NCBI GenBank assembly: GCA_963828825.1
Contig: CAWHGF010000005.1
Span: forward strand, 124,001-188,000
Length of the DNA: 64,000 nt
DNA from: Bog-473 sp963828825
GTDB lineage: Bacteria; Actinomycetota; Acidimicrobiia; Acidimicrobiales; RAAP-2
Reading direction: 5' to 3'
In this document: positions 1-10,593 of the stretch, in pieces
Layout of the letters: each line of letters begins with the position of its first letter
Position numbering within the stretch: the first letter of the stretch is position 1
Made by a program: the position numbers and the translations under genes
Notes under the pieces: model-generated
Database searches by the model: none
What the model was told of the DNA's origin: nothing
What the model saw: the letters and a program-made list of their open reading frames with translations, nothing else

Positions 1-1358
1 GATACGGAGGCAATCGGCGTGCAAGAAGGCACGCCGCAAGGGCAGCGGAGAAGAAGCGATATCCGTCTTCCCGCATGCGCTCCGGGTGGAGGGGGCGGAA
101 CCCCCAGCTCTGCCCTCCGGCGAAGAAGCGGTCGGGTGGGGATCCCCCCTGCACGCCCGGGACGAAGGACTCCGGTGACCAGACGGGATCGAACCCGTCG
201 GGATGGGATCCCACCGGGAAATCGGCGTACCGACCCCCGTGGTGGCCCGCTGCCGCCAGTTGCTCGTACGCCACCCACTGGGTGTAGAGGTGGTAGCTCA
301 CCGCATGCGGGTCCGGCTCGCTGCGGCGCGACGTGCTTTCCTGGCCGGCCCGGAACCGCGCGTAGGCCACCAGTTCCGGGTGCGCTGCCGGCGAAATCCC
401 CGAGGCGCTCGACGCCGATCAGGGAAGTGCGCCGGAGCAGACGGCGCGCGCCAGTGGCTCCAGCTGCTCGTCGTCGCATGTCGGGCGATCTCCTCGTAGT
501 CGACCGGGAGAAGCCGAAGGCGATCCCCGCCAGTTCGCGGTCGGGATCCCACAGGGGTCGCGTCCGCCGGTGACCCTGCATATTCAGGAAGAACCATGGG
601 ATCGATGAACAGCTCGTTGTAGGCGAGCCTGCTGACTGGGAGGTAGGGGCTCGGGTCCGACCGGCGGACCGAGGAATGCCGGGTACAACGGCAGGGTTCC
701 GACCAGTCCGCCCCCGAGGGAGGACGACCCAGTCGCCAAGACGGGCCAGGTCCGAATATGTGCCGATCGCCCGAATCCTGCTCGGTTCGGAGTGCGTGGA
801 GGGGCAGGAAGGCGCCCCACTGCCGTGGGCCCTCGGGGCAGTCGGGAGCGGCCACGACAAGCGCCGACTCAGGGCACGCCTGCCCCCTCGAGCGTGAGGT
901 GGTGGTACCCCGCGGGGACGGGCCCCTCCGCAAGCCGCTCGAGGTCGAACTGCACACGGAGGTGGCTTCCAACTGCATCCCTTCCGCCGTTCGTTTCTGG
1001 CGCCATCACCGAGGTCAATGCACGTCGGCTCGTCGTCCCGTCCTCGAGTTGCAGGGCGAGCCACACGGAATCCAGCTCGGTGTCGTTCGGCAGCATCGCC
1101 GATGATCGACTCCCTGCGCCCGATGCGATGGACGAGGACAGGCTCGAGTTGCCGACGCAGCGCACCGGCCCTTTGGTCCCGCAGGAGGGCCGGTGCGTCC
1201 TCGGGCCGCTCGAGGGGTACGCCGAGGGATCGCAGCAGGGCGAGAACCACTTCCGGGTCGGCCTGTTGGTCCCGGCCGTCGACGTCTGTGTACGAGGTCT
1301 GTATCCCGTGAAAGGCGGCGAGCTCCGCCAGGCCGTCCCTGTCTCGTCCCGCGTTCAC
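1..1358 (-). pseudogene. malQ: 4-alpha-glucanotransferase (amylomaltase), frameshifted and cut by the window edge
   Basis: MalQ moves glucan segments between alpha-1,4-linked maltodextrins in the cytoplasm. Family motifs can be read on the minus strand but in different frames: N-terminal HGIQTSYTDVDG near 1275-1320, an AGYHHLTLEG segment near 880-910, SPYLPVSRL followed by NELFIDP near 600-660, and DPVWSPESF with WGFRPLHPER near 75-185. The likely start is GTG at 1358-1356, overlapping the TGA of the upstream treS-mak gene (GTGA), which implies translational coupling. The C-terminal end lies outside the window. Several indels separate the motifs, so no full-length protein can be made as written. 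The motifs themselves are well preserved, so the damage is recent or is sequence error. Confidence 0.75.
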
Positions 1359-4300
1359 TCCGAACCCAAGAGGTCGAGGATGCCACGGGCCGGCACGTCG
1401 ACCCAGGTCGGCCTGGTGTTGACCTCGTACCCGAGCTCGTACATGGCCTTCTCGAGCCGGAAGAAATCGAGCAAGCATTCGAGGTCTGCCTGGCTGGACG
1501 GAAGGTATGGGCTGGCTCTCGCCACTTCGAGGTACGAGTCCAGGAATTGCCCCGAGATCTCGCGGTGCCACATGGTGAGCCAGTCCGCCAGCCGCCCACG
1601 TTGGCCCGACTCGGACGATGCACCGAATTCGAGGTTGACCCTGAGCGCGGCGGCCTGTCCCGCGTAATGCAGTGAACGGATCATGCCGGCCAGGTCGAAA
1701 GCGGCGGGACGCTTCAGCCGCCTCCATCCCAGTGAGCGTGAGGGTTCGCCCTCGAAATCGATGATGACGAAGTCCTTCCCCGTCCACAAGACTTGCCCGA
1801 GGTGGTAGTCGCCGTGGCAGCGGATGCGGTACGCCTCGACTCGGGTGGCACTCAGTCGACGCAACCGCTCGATGATCTCGCTCCTCGCTCTGGAGCACGC
1901 GGTCGACGAGGGGCGATGTCGTTCCCTGCGAAACCACGTCCCGCAATACCTGACGGGTGAGACTACGTGCCCCATGGAAGAGAGCCTGACGGTCGAGGCT
2001 CGTCAGCGGTTCGGGAGCGAAGTTGGGGTCGCGTTGGTTGCCGGCCAAGGCGACGTGCATTTCCGCTGTCCGCCGGCCGAGCAGCGAGGCCCACTCCAGG
2101 TGTGGACCGACGAGCGGGTGGACGGTGTCCGACGATTGCTCCTGAATGGTGACACCGCCTCGCGCCGACACCGCTTCCACGTCGCTGGTGGGCGTCGCCA
2201 GTGCGTCTTCCAGCCCAAGGGTGAGCGCATCCACCACGTACTGCCATCCATCGCCTTCGTTGGGGACGTACTGCTCCAGGACCGAGACCGTGGCCGGTGT
2301 CGACCCGAGGGCGTCACTGCGGTACTCGATGCTTCCGCCGGCCCTGGGAGCATGGTCGAAGCGCCCGTTTTCGCTCAGGAAGCGGCTGATCTCAACTCCA
2401 GGATTGACGCCTTCCTCGAATCGCCGGATGAACTTCATGATGGCCTGGTCGCCCAGCAGCACGGACGAGTTGGACTGCTCCCCTGAGAGCGGGGTCGAAG
2501 AGAGGTCTTCCGCAGGCATCCGTTGTACCGCCGCAGGCTCGAGGACGGGAGCCCGACGATCTGACCGTGACGACCGGGAAGCGTCCGGCGCCGCGCCAGG
2601 AGGTCCGCCATGATCTTCACGAAGTCAGCCGAGTGGGTGGCGTCCAGCAGGACGCCCTCGCGGCCCTCCGACGCGCAGATCCGCCATCACGGCGTCAGGC
2701 TGCCACTTCTTCATCTCCTCAGCCTCGAGGCCGTAGACGAATGCGACCGGGAGCGACGTACCGCTCCGATGCGCCTTGATCGAATTCGAGCTGCACGATC
2801 AGGATGGTCGCAAGCGGGAGCCACCGGTTCTCGGGCACTCCCGTTCCCATTGCCCTGAGGCGGAGACGGAATCGGCACAGCCTCGACGATTGAGGCCAAT
2901 GTGATCGTCCGGGTCTTTTGACCGAACCAGCGCCGCTCGGATATGTAGGACTCGAGCCATGACTCGAAGTCCCGCCCAGAGGCCCCCTCGAAGAGCGAGG
3001 TCCACGGACCGGATACGGCGAAGGAGGGCCGTCCGGCCAAGAGCTGCGTCGGGCTCGCACTCCAGGGAAAACCAGAAGAAGCCGTGGGAGCCGAGCGTGA
3101 TGAAGTAGGGAAGGTCGCCGATCGGCGGAAACTCCTGGTTGCCGGAGAGCTCGACGGGTACCGCGCCGCGAAACTCCGAAAGGTCTAACTCCGCGCATTG
3201 CACGTGCCGGGACAGGTTGAACACGCAGAGGATTCGCTCTTCTCCAAGGCGACGAATGAATGCGAAGACCTTGCGATTGTCCGGCAGCAAGATCTCGAGG
3301 GACCCTCGCCCGAAAGCCTTATAGCGCTGGCGTAGGGCGATGAGCACGCCGCATCCACCAGAGCAGCGAGTTGGGGTTCTGCGTCTGGGCCTCGACGTTG
3401 ATCGCCTGCGAGTGGTACTCCGGATCGATGATGACCGGCAGGATAGAGACGTTGGGGGTTGGCGTCCGAGAACCCGGCGTTCCTGTCACTGTTCCACTGC
3501 ATGGGCGTGCGCACCGAGTTGCGGTCCCCGAGGTAGATGTTGTCGCCCATGCCGATCTCGTCGCCGTAATAGATGATCGGCGTCCCAGGCATGGAGAAAA
3601 GAAGGCCGTTCATCATCTCGATGAGTTTGCGGTCGTTGCCCAGAAGTGGTGCGAGGCGACGACGGATGCCGACGTTGACCCGGGCCTGGGGGTCCTGCGC
3701 GTAGGCGCGGTACATGTAGTCACGTTCCTCGTCGGTCACCATCTCGAGAGTCAGCTCGTCATGATTCCGGAGGAACAATGCCCATTGGCATTCGGGCGGC
3801 GTGCTCGGGATTTCCGCCAGGATGTCGACCATCGGGAAGCGGTCTTCCTGCCGGGCCGCCATGAACATGCGGGGCATCAGCGGGAAGTGGAAGGCCATGT
3901 GACAGATGTCCCCCTGTCCCATGTACTTCACGGCGTCCTCGGGCCATTGGTTAGCTTCGGCGAGGAGCATGCGGTTCTCGTAGCGATCATCGATGTGCGC
4001 GCGGAGCTGCCGGAGGAAATCGAATGTCTCGGGCAGGTTCTCGCAGGTCGTCCCCTCCCTGGCGTACAGATAGGGCACGGCATCGAGCCGCAAGCCGTCA
4101 ACTCCCATGGAGAGCCAGAAGTCAACGACATCGAACATGGCCCGGCGGACGGACGGGTTGTCGTAGTTGAGGCTCGGTTGATGCGAATAGAAGCGATGCC
4201 AGAAGTAGGCATCGGCCACGGGGTCGAACGTCCAGTTCGAGGATTCGAAGTCCTTGAAGATCACCCTCGCCTCGGAGTAGCTTGTCCGGAGTGTCACTCC

Positions 4301-4728
4301 AGACGTAGAAGTTGCGGTAGTTCGAACCGGCACGAGCTGAGCGGGCCCGTTGGAACCACGGATGCTGGTCGGACGTATGCGCCAGGACGAGCTCAGTGAT
4401 CACACGCATGCCGCGCCGGTGGGCCTCACGCAAGAAGAGGCGAAAGTCGCGCAGGTTCCCATAAGAGGGATGGACCTGGCGGTAGTCGGAAATGTCATAT
4501 CCGTCGTCACGGAGTGGTGACGGATAGAAGGGAAGGAGCCAGATGGCCGTGACGCCGAGGCCCTGCAGATAGTCGAGCTTCTCAATCAGACCCTTGAAGT
4601 CGCCGAACCCGTCCCCGTTGCCGTCACGAAATGCCCGAACGTGCGCTTCGTAAATGACCGCGTCCTTGTACCAGGTCGGCTGGTCACCGAATGTCTCCGG
4701 GTCGGCCGACTCGTCGCTCCCGCGTCAC
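1355..4728 (-). pseudogene. treS: Trehalose synthase-maltokinase fusion, frameshifted
   Basis: TreS interconverts trehalose and maltose; the fused C-terminal maltokinase (Mak/Pep2) makes maltose-1-phosphate, the GlgE donor. The GH13 part shows HPWFQRARS, GVDGLRLDAVPYLY (nucleophile Asp), LLAEANQWP (acid/base Glu) and FLRNHDELTLEM (third Asp), mostly in one frame over 3.5-4.27 kb. The kinase part shows ISERRWFGQKTRTI near 2.9 kb and CHGDYHLGQV with FVIIDFEGEP near 1.75-1.82 kb. Frame changes occur near 4.28, 3.43, 3.35 and 3.05 kb and more than once between 2.9 and 1.9 kb. The start is unclear: GTG at 4728 overlaps the end of glgE, but a frame change follows at once. It stops at TGA 1357-1355. 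Confidence 0.8.
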
Positions 4729-6773
4729 GTCGGTGGTGGTCACGACGCGACCGTCCCTGACGTGGTCCTCCTGATGGAGGGCCAGGATGTGGCACGGCGC
4801 GACGAAGGGGTCGAGCGAGACGAAGTTCGACGCCCGCCTTCCAGGTGAAGCGGGCGTCCGACAGGAGATCGTGGGCCGTGTAGGGACGGTCGCTGGAGAG
4901 GCCCAGCACATCGAGGTCCACCGTGACCCAACCCGACTGGGTGTGGTGATGGTCGAGATTGACGACGGTCAGGACGATGTCCTTGCCCTTCGGGCCCTCC
5001 CGTACCTTCGAGTAGGCGATGAGCTGATCGTTGTCGGTCGAGTGGAACTCGAGCCGATCGTTGAACTGAAGCGCCTCGTGCTCGCGGCGGATCCGATTCA
5101 CCAACCCGATGAAGGCCGACAGACTGGTCGGACTCTCGAGATCCCAGGAGCGAATCTCGTATTTCTCCGACCGCGAGGTACTCCTCCGAGCCCCGCTCGA
5201 CGAGGGAGATGCTCCTGCAGCTCGAAAGGCGGGCCCGTAGATCCCGTAGCTCGACGAGAGGGTCGCGGCCAGGACCAAACGGGCGATGAAGGCCGGCTCG
5301 CCCGCCGGTTTGCAGTTCCTCGCTCAAGATGTCGGGCGTGTTCGGCCAGAGGTTCGGCCTGAGGTAGTCGGACTTGTCGCTGCGGGTCAGCTCTGTCAGG
5401 TACGTCTCGAGCTCCCATTTCGAGGTGCGCCACGTGAAGTAGGTGTAGGACTGCGTGAATCCGATTCGAGCCAGCTGCTCCATGATGCGAGGCCGGGTGA
5501 ACGCCTCCGAGAGGAAGATCACTTCCGGCGATGCGGCCGCGGACGGAAGAGATGAGCCAGTCCCAGAAGGCGAATGGCTTCGTGTGCGGATTGTCGACCC
5601 GGAAGACCTTGACGCCCTGCTCGATCCAGAAGAAGACGACGTCCCGAAGCGCGAGCCACAGGGCCTTCCAGTCCTGTGATCCGAAGTCGAAGGGGTAGAT
5701 GTCCTCGTAGCGCTTCGGGGGGTTCTCGGCGTACCGGATGCTGCCGTCAGGCCGGTGCCTGAACCATTCAGGGTGCTCTTTTACCCAGGGGTGGTCCGGG
5801 AGAGGCCTGGAAAGCCAAGTCGATGGCCACGTCGATGCCTCGGGTCGGGGCGTCGGCAACCAGGGAGCGAAAGTCGGCGAGCGTGCCCAGCTCGGGGTGG
5901 ATCGCCGTGTGACCTCCCGCGGCGCTCCCGATGGCCCAAGGGCTCCCGGGATCGTCCGTTCCGGGCGAGGCAGCCCCGTTCTTGGCCCTTTCTGGCGGTC
6001 GCCCCGATCGGGTGGATCGGCGGCAGGTAAAGGACATCGAAACCCATCTGTTCGACGTAGTCGAGGCTCCGTCGCACATCGGCAAAGGTGCCGTGACGGG
6101 CCGGACTCGTCCGAGGCCGAGCGAGGAAAGAGCTCGTACCAGGAGCTGAACCGGGCTTTGGCAACTTCGGCGAACGAGCGCAATAGACCTCGGAGGTGGT
6201 CCCGGAGCGCGGATCGGTAAGGTCTGCCATCACGGACACCCAGGTGATCCGCGAACAGGACAGCCGCCAGCGTCTCGCTCTCCGAGCTGCTCGGAAGCCC
6301 ATGTTGCGAGCTCGAGGGAACGGCGCTGCTCGAGCCCGCCTCGGGCTCGACCGGAGCGGGTCGGCCAGTGAGTCCAGCATGCGACGTTCGTGCGCTCGGG
6401 CGCGAGGAGCGGCCGCGCTCGACGATGCTCGGCACCGACCTGCAGCTCGACGGACAGGTCCTGGCCCGCGCTGCTCCGCTCCCGCAAATCGTCGCGCCAC
6501 GTCGAGAACTCGTCGATGCGGGCCCTGACCGAGAAGCGGTACAGGCCCGTCTCGGTGATCGGGAAGCGCGCCCCGCCAGCGGTCGTCAAATAGGGGCCGC
6601 ATCCGGATAGCTCGATCCACTTGCTGCTCGGTGGTGTGCCGGGCACGAAGGTCGCACACGAGTGGCTCATGACCATCGACGAACGCGTCGGCTTCTACCG
6701 TCAGGAGCTCCCCGACGGTCGTCTTCGCGGGCCGCCGTCCGCCGTCGACTTGGGGCGTCACGGCGCGGACCAC
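4684..6773 (-). pseudogene. glgE: Alpha-1,4-glucan:maltose-1-phosphate maltosyltransferase, frameshifted
   Basis: GlgE (GH13_3) extends alpha-glucan from maltose-1-phosphate. Readable motifs in order: VTPQVDGGRRPAK at the N-terminus (about 6.7 kb), LYRFSVRARIDEFSTW (6.5 kb), YVEQMGFDVLYLPPIHPIG (6.0 kb), HPEWF and GVKVFRVDNPHTKP with the nucleophile Asp (5.6 kb), FLSEAFTRP with the acid/base Glu (5.5 kb), WPNTPDILSEEL (5.3 kb), and SLDPFVAPCHILAL at the C-terminus (4.8 kb). Consecutive motifs fall in different reading frames, so about eight indels are needed to rebuild one protein. The last segment stops at TGA 4686-4684. The start may be GTG 6773 or slightly upstream. It is first in an operon with treS-mak and malQ. 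Confidence 0.8.
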
Positions 6774-7185
6774 CGGTCGCGACCAGTTGTTCGGCGGAGG
6801 GGGCTCGGATCTTCGGTCAATTGACGCTCTATGGCGAACCAGACGCCGGTCTCGAATCGGATCGGGCTCCGCAGGCGTGGCATCGCCATGCTGGGTTCAG
6901 CACCTCCTCGGGGGCGTCCCTACCCGCCGCCGATGGCCACAAACGGCCGATGCCACGGGCGGACTGCTCCTTTCGAAATCGTCTGGGGCACTGTGCCGAT
7001 CGACCGCTCAGCCATCCGTGACGGGAACGTGACCGACGTGACACGGATGTGACGGTGCATCTTGCCGCCCCGGGGGGGTCGGCGCCTGCGTCGTTTGTCG
7101 GCCCCTGACCGGTCCCGGCGATCGGATCGAGCACGCTCTCGGAATCAAGAAGGAGAGATCCATCAGCTCCGACGGTGGAGTCTTC
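6774..7185. other. Intergenic stretch upstream of glgE
   Basis: No convincing gene is seen. It should hold the glgE promoter on the minus strand, but no clear -35/-10 pair was recognised. A C/G-rich run near 7064-7085 is the only conspicuous feature. Confidence 0.4.
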
Positions 7186-7717
7186 TCACTGGCTCATCGC
7201 GGCGGTGGCCGAGGTGTAGGTGTTGTTCGCAGCGAGGGTCAACGTGGCGGTCGTCCACGAGCCGCTGGAGGAGGACGTAAAAGTGAACCGCGGGGACACC
7301 GCAGGTCCCGTGGCTGGGAATGCCTGGGCTGTGGTGGGCGTGCCGGACGCTCCGGGGCCTGCATTGGCGAAAGTGAACGCCACCGTGTGGCCGGAGCCGA
7401 TGCCTGACTCGATGTTGCCCTCGGCGTCGGTGACGGACACGGTGAACGTGGCTATGGTGTCTCGGCCGAAACCCGTGAGCGGGCAGGTGAAGTAGCTGGG
7501 AAGGGTAACGGGCGGGTTGATACCCGTAAAGGCCAGGCGAGCCGCCCGCATGCAGGCCTTTGGTGCCCGTGCGCACCTCCGAGTCACTGAGAGATACTCC
7601 GATTTGCGGCAAGGTCGCAGAAACGGGGTTCAAGGTTGGCCGCTCAGGAGTCGCGGCATCGAGCGTGAACGGCGACGAGCTGGCCGACTGGATCGTCCCA
7701 ATCCCTAGCCTGATCAT
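7186..7717 (-). pseudogene. Remnant of a secreted Thr/Ser-rich beta-domain protein
   Basis: The minus strand from about 7510 to 7186 encodes a segment typical of extracellular Ig-like or adhesin beta domains: FTVSVTDAEGNIESG, HTVAFTFANAGPG and SGSWTTATLTLAANNTYTS, ending with a stop at 7186. A second frame upstream (about 7717-7590) reads FTLDAATPERPTLNPVSATL and could be the preceding part, joined by a frameshift near 7580. No signal peptide or anchor remains. It looks like the 3' scrap of a larger surface-protein gene. The family cannot be named. Confidence 0.4.
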
Positions 7718-8075
7718 TGTCTCGGTGGGTACTGGATCGGCAGGTTACGCAATCCGGAGGCAGCGGCGATCAGCGCCGTTCACCCAAGCCCTCATGCCCG
7801 TCGGCCTCTCGAGATGCTGGAGACAGGCCACACCTGCCACCAGTAGTCATCTGGGGAGGGTCAATCACCGCCCGGTCCGATAGGAGCGGTCATGGACAAT
7901 GTGACCTGGAGCTGAATGGCGTCGATCATCCGCCCGCACCAGTTCGCTCGTCGAGTGAAGAAGCGGCTGGGTTCGGCGAAGAGACAAATCGAGCGACTGT
8001 TCCTGTCGAAGCCGTGCGTCGCTCTGGGGACTAGGCCTAGAAGGTCGCATTACAACAGCGTTAGAATCCAACGAA
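7718..8075. other. Non-coding stretch before the PRC-barrel operon
   Basis: Only short overlapping frames with no family features are present, including a basic 89-codon frame at 7916-8185 that I do not accept. The stretch carries the candidate promoter for the next operon at its right end. Confidence 0.4.
8062..8067 (+). promoter_or_regulatory. Candidate -10 element (TAGAAT), leaderless start
   Basis: TAGAAT lies 8 nt before the GTG at 8076, which has no Shine-Dalgarno sequence. A start of transcription about 7 nt downstream would fall at or next to the GTG, giving a leaderless mRNA. No good -35 was found. Confidence 0.35.
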
Positions 8076-8198
8076 GTGGGCGTAATCGGATGGCTGATAG
8101 TGGTGATCGTCGTTCTGATCGTGGCGATCGTTGCGTTCGTAATCGCCCGGCGGAGAAGGCGAGGAGGAGGAGTCATCGCGACTAGAGGCAAGCGATGA
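8076..8198 (+). CDS. 40-residue single-pass membrane peptide
   Basis: GTG 8076 to TGA 8196-8198 encodes 40 residues: a short N-terminus, one hydrophobic helix of about 20 residues made almost only of V, I, L and A (IGWLIVVIVVLIVAIVAF), then a cationic RRRRR segment and a GGG linker. By the positive-inside rule the basic tail is probably cytoplasmic. Its stop overlaps the ATG of the next gene (ATGA at 8195-8198), so the two are translationally coupled. No family is recognised. Small membrane peptides beside PRC-barrel genes may localise the barrel proteins, but that is inference. Confidence 0.55.
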   Translation: MGVIGWLIVVIVVLIVAIVAFVIARRRRRGGGVIATRGKR

Positions 8199-8755
8199 AG
8201 CTGCTGATGACTGCGTCGCAGATTCGAGGACTTCCTGTGGTCACCGTCCGGGGTGGAGAGGACATCGCCGAAGTACGTGATGTGATTTACAGCCCGGAGG
8301 CCGGTCGCCTAGTTGGCATGACTCTCAACCAGAGGGGGTTTCTGTCTGGGCGTCGCCGCGAGGTACTCCCGGCGGAAATGATCCACGCCGTCGGCCAGCA
8401 TGCCGTGATGGTGAACGACGAGTCCGAGCTTGTCGCACCGGAGGATGCGCCCAAAGATGTCGCCCACCCTGCCACGGAGCGCAACGTGCTCGGCGTCGAC
8501 GTCCTGACTGAGGGAGGAACGAGCCTCGGTAAGGTTGTCGACCTGGTTCTGTTGGTAGGAAGCGACGGCGAGGTCGTCGGCTATCAGATCGACAAGGCCA
8601 GCGGCGGACACGGTTACATACCCCTCCCGGCCCAACTTGCGGTCTCTGGCGATGCGCTCGTTGTACCCGATATCACCGAGGAATTCGTGCATGACGACCT
8701 TGTCGGTCTCGGTGCCGCGGTCGATGAGTTCCGAGATCGCTTGGGTCTCACATGA
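8195..8755 (+). CDS. PRC-barrel domain protein, two barrels
   Basis: 186 residues with two PRC-barrel-like units. The first (about 5-75) contains ASQIRGLPVVTV and a GRLVGMTL segment; the second (about 95-165) contains NVLGVDVLTEGGTSLGKVVD and GEVVGYQI. PRC barrels are small beta folds found in RimM, photosynthetic reaction centre H subunits and many actinobacterial stress or envelope proteins, where they bind partner proteins or RNA. No enzyme motif is present. The ATG overlaps the upstream peptide stop, and its own TGA overlaps the next ATG (ATGA 8752-8755). The three genes form one tight operon. Confidence 0.75.
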   Translation: MKLLMTASQIRGLPVVTVRGGEDIAEVRDVIYSPEAGRLVGMTLNQRGFLSGRRREVLPAEMIHAVGQHAVMVNDESELVAPEDAPKDVAHPATERNVLGVDVLTEGGTSLGKVVDLVLLVGSDGEVVGYQIDKASGGHGYIPLPAQLAVSGDALVVPDITEEFVHDDLVGLGAAVDEFRDRLGLT

Positions 8756-9201
8756 GCGAGTCATTTCGGAGTTCCTTCGGCCGTAAGGTCGTGAGCCGGG
8801 TCAGCGCGCAAGAGCTGGGTGCGGTCAAACACCTGCTCGTGGACAATCAGCAGCGACGGGTCGCTTCGGTTGTCATCGGACGAGGGAAGAAAGCCCAGTT
8901 GATCGACTGGGCCCAGCTCAGCGGGTTCGGGCCCGACGCCGTCATGGTGGCCGATGAGACTTCTCTCAGGGTGCCGACAGATGATCGAGAACGAGCCGCC
9001 GCTGAGGGGAAACTCGAGCTTGTGGGCAAGAGAGCCCTCAGCGAACTGGGCAATGAGCTCGGTCTCGTTGACGATGTGACATTCGATGCCGATTCGGGAG
9101 CGCTTGAGGATCTCGTCATCGGTGATCGCCGCGTTCCGGCTGAATCATTACTGGGCAGCGGGTCATACGCTGCCGTGCTCGAAAAGAGCCAGGATCGTTA
9201 A
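8752..9201 (+). CDS. PRC-barrel-like protein
   Basis: 149 residues, with an N-terminal PRC-like unit (SRVSAQELGAVKHLLVD, then RRVASVVIGRGKK) and a second about 80 residues later (ALSELGNELGLVDDVTFD, LEDLVIGDRRVP). It is cytoplasmic with no signal or membrane segment. It overlaps the previous gene by 4 nt and ends the operon, which converges on the minus-strand gene ending at 9268. Its function is unknown. It is probably a paralogue of its neighbour and may form a hetero-oligomer with it. Confidence 0.7.
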   Translation: MSESFRSSFGRKVVSRVSAQELGAVKHLLVDNQQRRVASVVIGRGKKAQLIDWAQLSGFGPDAVMVADETSLRVPTDDRERAAAEGKLELVGKRALSELGNELGLVDDVTFDADSGALEDLVIGDRRVPAESLLGSGSYAAVLEKSQDR

Positions 9202-9267
9202 CTCACAGACCCGTTGCTCCGCATCGGCTCACCAGACCGTCGCTTTCGGAGAATGACGGGCATGGGC

Positions 9268-10593
9268 TCAAGGTGGGCCGCCCACGCTCGGCACTCCGGA
9301 CAGATCCACGCTACGGACGTAGAGACCACGGCTGTTCGAAGAACCTACGGCAGAGGGGTTCCAGGCGTCGAAGGCGATCCAGAAGTCGCCGTTGGCGTCC
9401 GGGAAGACCGACTCACCTCCCGGCCCGGCCACGCCGTCGCCACTCGAGAGGATCGGATCGGCCGACGCGTCGCCACAGGGCCCGAGCGGTCCGGCGCAGG
9501 TGGCAACGCCCACGGCGTAGTTGGCGCTGTCCCAGTCGTTGCCCGAGTAAAAGAGCAGGTACCGGCCGTTGGCAGCTACCAGATCGGGGGCTTCGATGTT
9601 GCCTGCCTCCCAGGATTGGTCTGGTGTCAAGACGGTGGCAGCGCTCGACCCGGCCGCGAACGTCGTTCCCGAAGGATCGAGTTGCTGCGCCCATAGGCGC
9701 GCCGAGCCGGCCGCTCCCGATTTCCACAAGAGGTACACCGATCCGTTGGTGTCGACGAAGGCGTCCGGGTCGATGGAGCCCCCGAGCGAGGGCTGGCACT
9801 CGAGCGGCGCGCTCGAGGAGTCGACGAAGGGTCCCGCGGGCGACGTTGAGGTGGCGACCGAGATGCACTCGGTCGTGCTGTCGATCGGGTCGACGGCGTA
9901 GTACAGGTCGTATACTCCGCCGATGAACGCCACCGAGGGGGCCCAGGTGTAATCGGGATTGGCCCATGAAGGCAGCTGTGGCAGCGCAGTGCCGACAGCA
10001 GCCCAATGGGTCAGGTCACTTGACTCGATGATCTGGACGTTGCCGCCAACCGAGTTCGTGGCATACGCGTAGTAGGTCGAGCCGACCAGCATCACGTCGG
10101 GGTCGGGAAAATCGTAGGGATAGACCAGGCCCGAGGAAATCCCTCCCTCAAGCTGGGTGCACGCTGAAGACACGGCGGAGATGTCGTTGGTGGCCTGGGT
10201 GTTGTCGTTGGCCCGGATGGCGCTCAGGGCGTTTTGGATTCCCCCGAGGCAGGTCTCGAGGGTGTTGATGTTGAGGTCCTCGAGGTAGGCGGACACCTTG
10301 GCGGCGTTCAGTGTCGTGTTGGTCGTCCAGAGCTGCCCGAGTGTCACGTTGATGAAGGCGTCGAGCTCGTTGCGCTTGGTGGTTGTGGCCGCCTTGGTCG
10401 AGAGCGTCACGGCCACCTCGTGCCGCAGGTCGGCCAAGTGAACGTCGGCCGAGGTCAGCGCTGCCTCCTCGTTGCGCGTTCGGCTGTGCGCGTCGACGTC
10501 GGTCCAGATGGCAACCGCCAACAGAGCGGCGCAGAGGACGACCACCAAGCCGAACACCACAAGCCGGCGGGCGGGTGAGCTTGCGTCAGCCAC
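9268..10593 (-). CDS. Membrane-anchored GH43-like five-bladed propeller glycosidase
   Basis: 441 residues. Residues 1-30 hold one N-terminal membrane helix (LVVFGLVVVLCAALLAVAIW). Residues 35-150 are helical and contain a TCLGGIQNAL motif and a second Cys (VSSACTQ). From about 155 a GH43/GH62-type propeller begins: DFPDPDV supplies the base Asp, SIDPDAFVD the pKa-modulating Asp, and GNIEAPDLV the acid Glu. Likely substrates are arabinan, xylan or related furanosides outside the membrane; the exact specificity cannot be read. The GTG start at 10593 lies inside the end of the upstream gene (8-nt overlap). The helical module is shared with that neighbour. Confidence 0.75.
   Translation of the reverse strand: MADASSPARRLVVFGLVVVLCAALLAVAIWTDVDAHSRTRNEEAALTSADVHLADLRHEVAVTLSTKAATTTKRNELDAFINVTLGQLWTTNTTLNAAKVSAYLEDLNINTLETCLGGIQNALSAIRANDNTQATNDISAVSSACTQLEGGISSGLVYPYDFPDPDVMLVGSTYYAYATNSVGGNVQIIESSDLTHWAAVGTALPQLPSWANPDYTWAPSVAFIGGVYDLYYAVDPIDSTTECISVATSTSPAGPFVDSSSAPLECQPSLGGSIDPDAFVDTNGSVYLLWKSGAAGSARLWAQQLDPSGTTFAAGSSAATVLTPDQSWEAGNIEAPDLVAANGRYLLFYSGNDWDSANYAVGVATCAGPLGPCGDASADPILSSGDGVAGPGGESVFPDANGDFWIAFDAWNPSAVGSSNSRGLYVRSVDLSGVPSVGGPP

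Noticed and set aside
180..200. tRNA T-arm-like sequence on the minus strand
   Set aside because: The stem and GTTCGAT loop resemble a T-arm, but no acceptor, D or anticodon arms fit around it and the region translates as the MalQ C-terminus (DPVWSPESF).
7916..8185. 89-codon basic frame overlapping the membrane peptide
   Set aside because: No ribosome site or recognisable motif, and it overlaps the better supported coupled peptide gene.
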